DNA of 7,438 bases, taken from Flavobacteriaceae bacterium (GTDB taxonomy: Bacteria; Bacteroidota; Bacteroidia; Flavobacteriales; Flavobacteriaceae). The notes beneath the pieces are model-generated. The model saw only the letters and a program-made list of their open reading frames with translations, was not told where the DNA came from and ran no database searches. This document shows positions 6,201 through 7,438 of this stretch, piece by piece (the first letter of the stretch is position 1; the number at the start of each line of letters is the position of its first letter). The position numbers and the translations under genes are program-made. The stretch spans positions 1 through 7,438 of the forward strand of contig JABDPL010000219.1 of NCBI GenBank assembly GCA_013042825.1. The letters run 5' to 3'.

Positions 6201-7438
6201 TCAGGCCGTCTCAACACTGCTGGCTTGGCTGAGGTTGAGTTCTTCTATGCTAATCTCGCGCATTTCGACCTTTCTGATCTTTCCTGTAACCGTCATCGGG
6301 AAGGTATCGGTAAATTTAAAATAGGTCGGAATTTTAAAATGAGCGATATTGCCTTTGCAATAGTCAATGAGCTCTTCCTCTGTCAAATGCTCACCTTCCT
6401 TCAACATGACCCAGGCCATAACCACCTCACCATATTTGAGATCGGGTACTCCAATAACCTGTACTTGGGCGATTTTTGAATGTGTGAACAGGAATTCCTC
6501 AATCTCTTTCGGATAGATGTTCTCACCACCGCGGATAATCATATCTTTTATACGTCCCACGATTTTCACATAACCGTCCTCATCCATGGTAGCCAAATCT
6601 TCAGAATGCATCCAGCCAGCTGTGTCTATGGCAGCTCTGGTTTGCTCCTCATCATTCCAATAACCGAGCATGACGTTATATCCCCGCATACATAATTCAC
6701 CGGTCTCTCCCAGTGCAACGGTCAGACCCGTTTCCGGATCGATGATCTTGATCTCCTGGAAAGGGTGTATTTGACCTACAGTGCCTACCTGTTTTTCCAG
6801 AGGTGTGCCGATAACTGTTTGTGTTGCTACCGGACTGGTCTCGGTCATACCATATCCTACCTGTACATCTGTCATATGCATGATCGATTGTACCTTTTTC
6901 ATTACTTCTATCGGGCAAGGGGATCCGGCCATCATTCCAGTTCTCAGGCTACTCAAGTCAAAATTCTCAAATTCCGGATGCTCCAGTTCGGCGATAAACA
7001 TGGTTGGTACGCCGTATAGTACGGTTCCTTTTTCCTTTTCTACTGTCTGCAAAACAGCTAAGGGGTCAAAGCCCGGACTCGGATATATCATCGTAGCTCC
7101 ATTGACCATGCAGCACATATTACCAAGCACCATTCCAAAGCAATGATAGAGCGGAACAGGAATGATCACCCGTTCCTTATCGGTGAATTTCATGCGCCTG
7201 GCTATGAATATGGAATTATTCAGGATATTATGATGGCTGAGAGTTGCGCCTTTCGGACGACCGGTGGTACCACTGGTGTATTGAATATTGATAGGATCGT
7301 CGCATGATAGAATTCCTCTGCGCTCAACCAGTCTATCGGAACTGATTTCCCCGGCACGTGCCATAAAGAGTTTCCAGGAGAGCATTCCTTCCGGAGGCTG
7401 TTCTGACAGGCACACAACGATTCTTAGTTGCGGTAGTT
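6201..7438 (-). CDS. AMP-forming acyl-CoA synthetase (5' end cut by window edge)
   Basis: Activates a carboxylic acid, probably a medium- or long-chain fatty acid, first to an acyl-adenylate with ATP and then to acyl-CoA. The frame is open to the right edge (411 codons visible), so the GTG at 7415 is an internal Val and not the start. About 130-150 N-terminal residues of a usual 540-550 are missing. Counting from that Val, the ANL-family motifs are all present: YTSGTTGRPKG (46-56, P-loop), GYGMTETSP (187-195), GELCMRGYNVMLGYW (239-253), HSEDLA (270-275, ATP ribose-binding Asp), GRIKDMIIRGGENIYPKEIEE (287-307, hinge) and TVTGKIRK (375-382) with catalytic Lys379. The overall style is close to ACSF2/FadK-type synthetases. 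Chain-length specificity cannot be read from this. The next gene downstream is the di-haem cytochrome, 188 bp away, with no clear terminator between. Confidence 0.94.
   Translation of the reverse strand, partial: LPQLRIVVCLSEQPPEGMLSWKLFMARAGEISSDRLVERRGILSCDDPINIQYTSGTTGRPKGATLSHHNILNNSIFIARRMKFTDKERVIIPVPLYHCFGMVLGNMCCMVNGATMIYPSPGFDPLAVLQTVEKEKGTVLYGVPTMFIAELEHPEFENFDLSSLRTGMMAGSPCPIEVMKKVQSIMHMTDVQVGYGMTETSPVATQTVIGTPLEKQVGTVGQIHPFQEIKIIDPETGLTVALGETGELCMRGYNVMLGYWNDEEQTRAAIDTAGWMHSEDLATMDEDGYVKIVGRIKDMIIRGGENIYPKEIEEFLFTHSKIAQVQVIGVPDLKYGEVVMAWVMLKEGEHLTEEELIDYCKGNIAHFKIPTYFKFTDTFPMTVTGKIRKVEMREISIEELNLSQASSVETA

Noticed and set aside
6177..7146. Several plus-strand open frames of 71-121 codons opposite the acyl-CoA synthetase.
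   Set aside because: The minus-strand frame carries every expected synthetase motif; the opposite frames are low-complexity shadows without domain features.
7220..7417. Alternative minus-strand frame of 65 codons near the right edge, and the GTG at 7415 as a start for the synthetase.
   Set aside because: The synthetase frame stays open through the edge with family-like residues (LPQLRIV) upstream of the GTG, so the GTG is internal and the other frame is a shadow.

Overview
All nine complete or partial genes I can support lie on the minus strand, so the window reads right to left. The sequence looks like a Bacteroidota chromosome, probably a marine-type flavobacterium. This is an inference from the moderately AT-rich DNA, the general lack of Shine-Dalgarno sequences, the Bacteroidota-style ProC (CG in place of the usual SGP motif) and a GH130 enzyme carried as a lipoprotein. 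No RNA gene, insertion sequence, CRISPR array, attachment site or phage gene is visible.

Right part (7438 to 6201): the C-terminal three quarters of an AMP-forming acyl-CoA synthetase, whose start lies beyond the right edge. After a 188-bp gap comes a membrane-anchored protein with two c-type haem sites, related to the MauG / cytochrome c peroxidase superfamily (6012 to 4525). It has a long N-terminal region without a haem motif. A 125-bp gap follows.

Left part (4399 to beyond 1): eight tightly packed genes with gaps of 3-28 bp and one 4-bp overlap, which looks like a single transcription unit. In order of transcription they are a membrane-anchored FxLYD-type protein with a GTG start, a VOC (glyoxalase-fold) protein, a GNAT acetyltransferase, a second VOC protein, a GH130 lipoprotein probably acting on beta-mannosides, an AHSA1/SRPBCC protein, a small four-helix membrane protein, and proC (pyrroline-5-carboxylate reductase, proline synthesis), which is cut at its C-terminus by the left edge.

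The cluster combines one housekeeping enzyme (ProC) with several small accessory proteins of general fold and unknown substrate. I see no evidence that they form one pathway; shared transcription is the only link the sequence supports. I found no convincing new multi-gene system. The points most worth a second look are the N-terminal half of the di-haem protein, the isolated GH130 lipoprotein with its Cys pair, and the VOC-GNAT-VOC trio, whose VOC members seem to lack the usual metal ligands.
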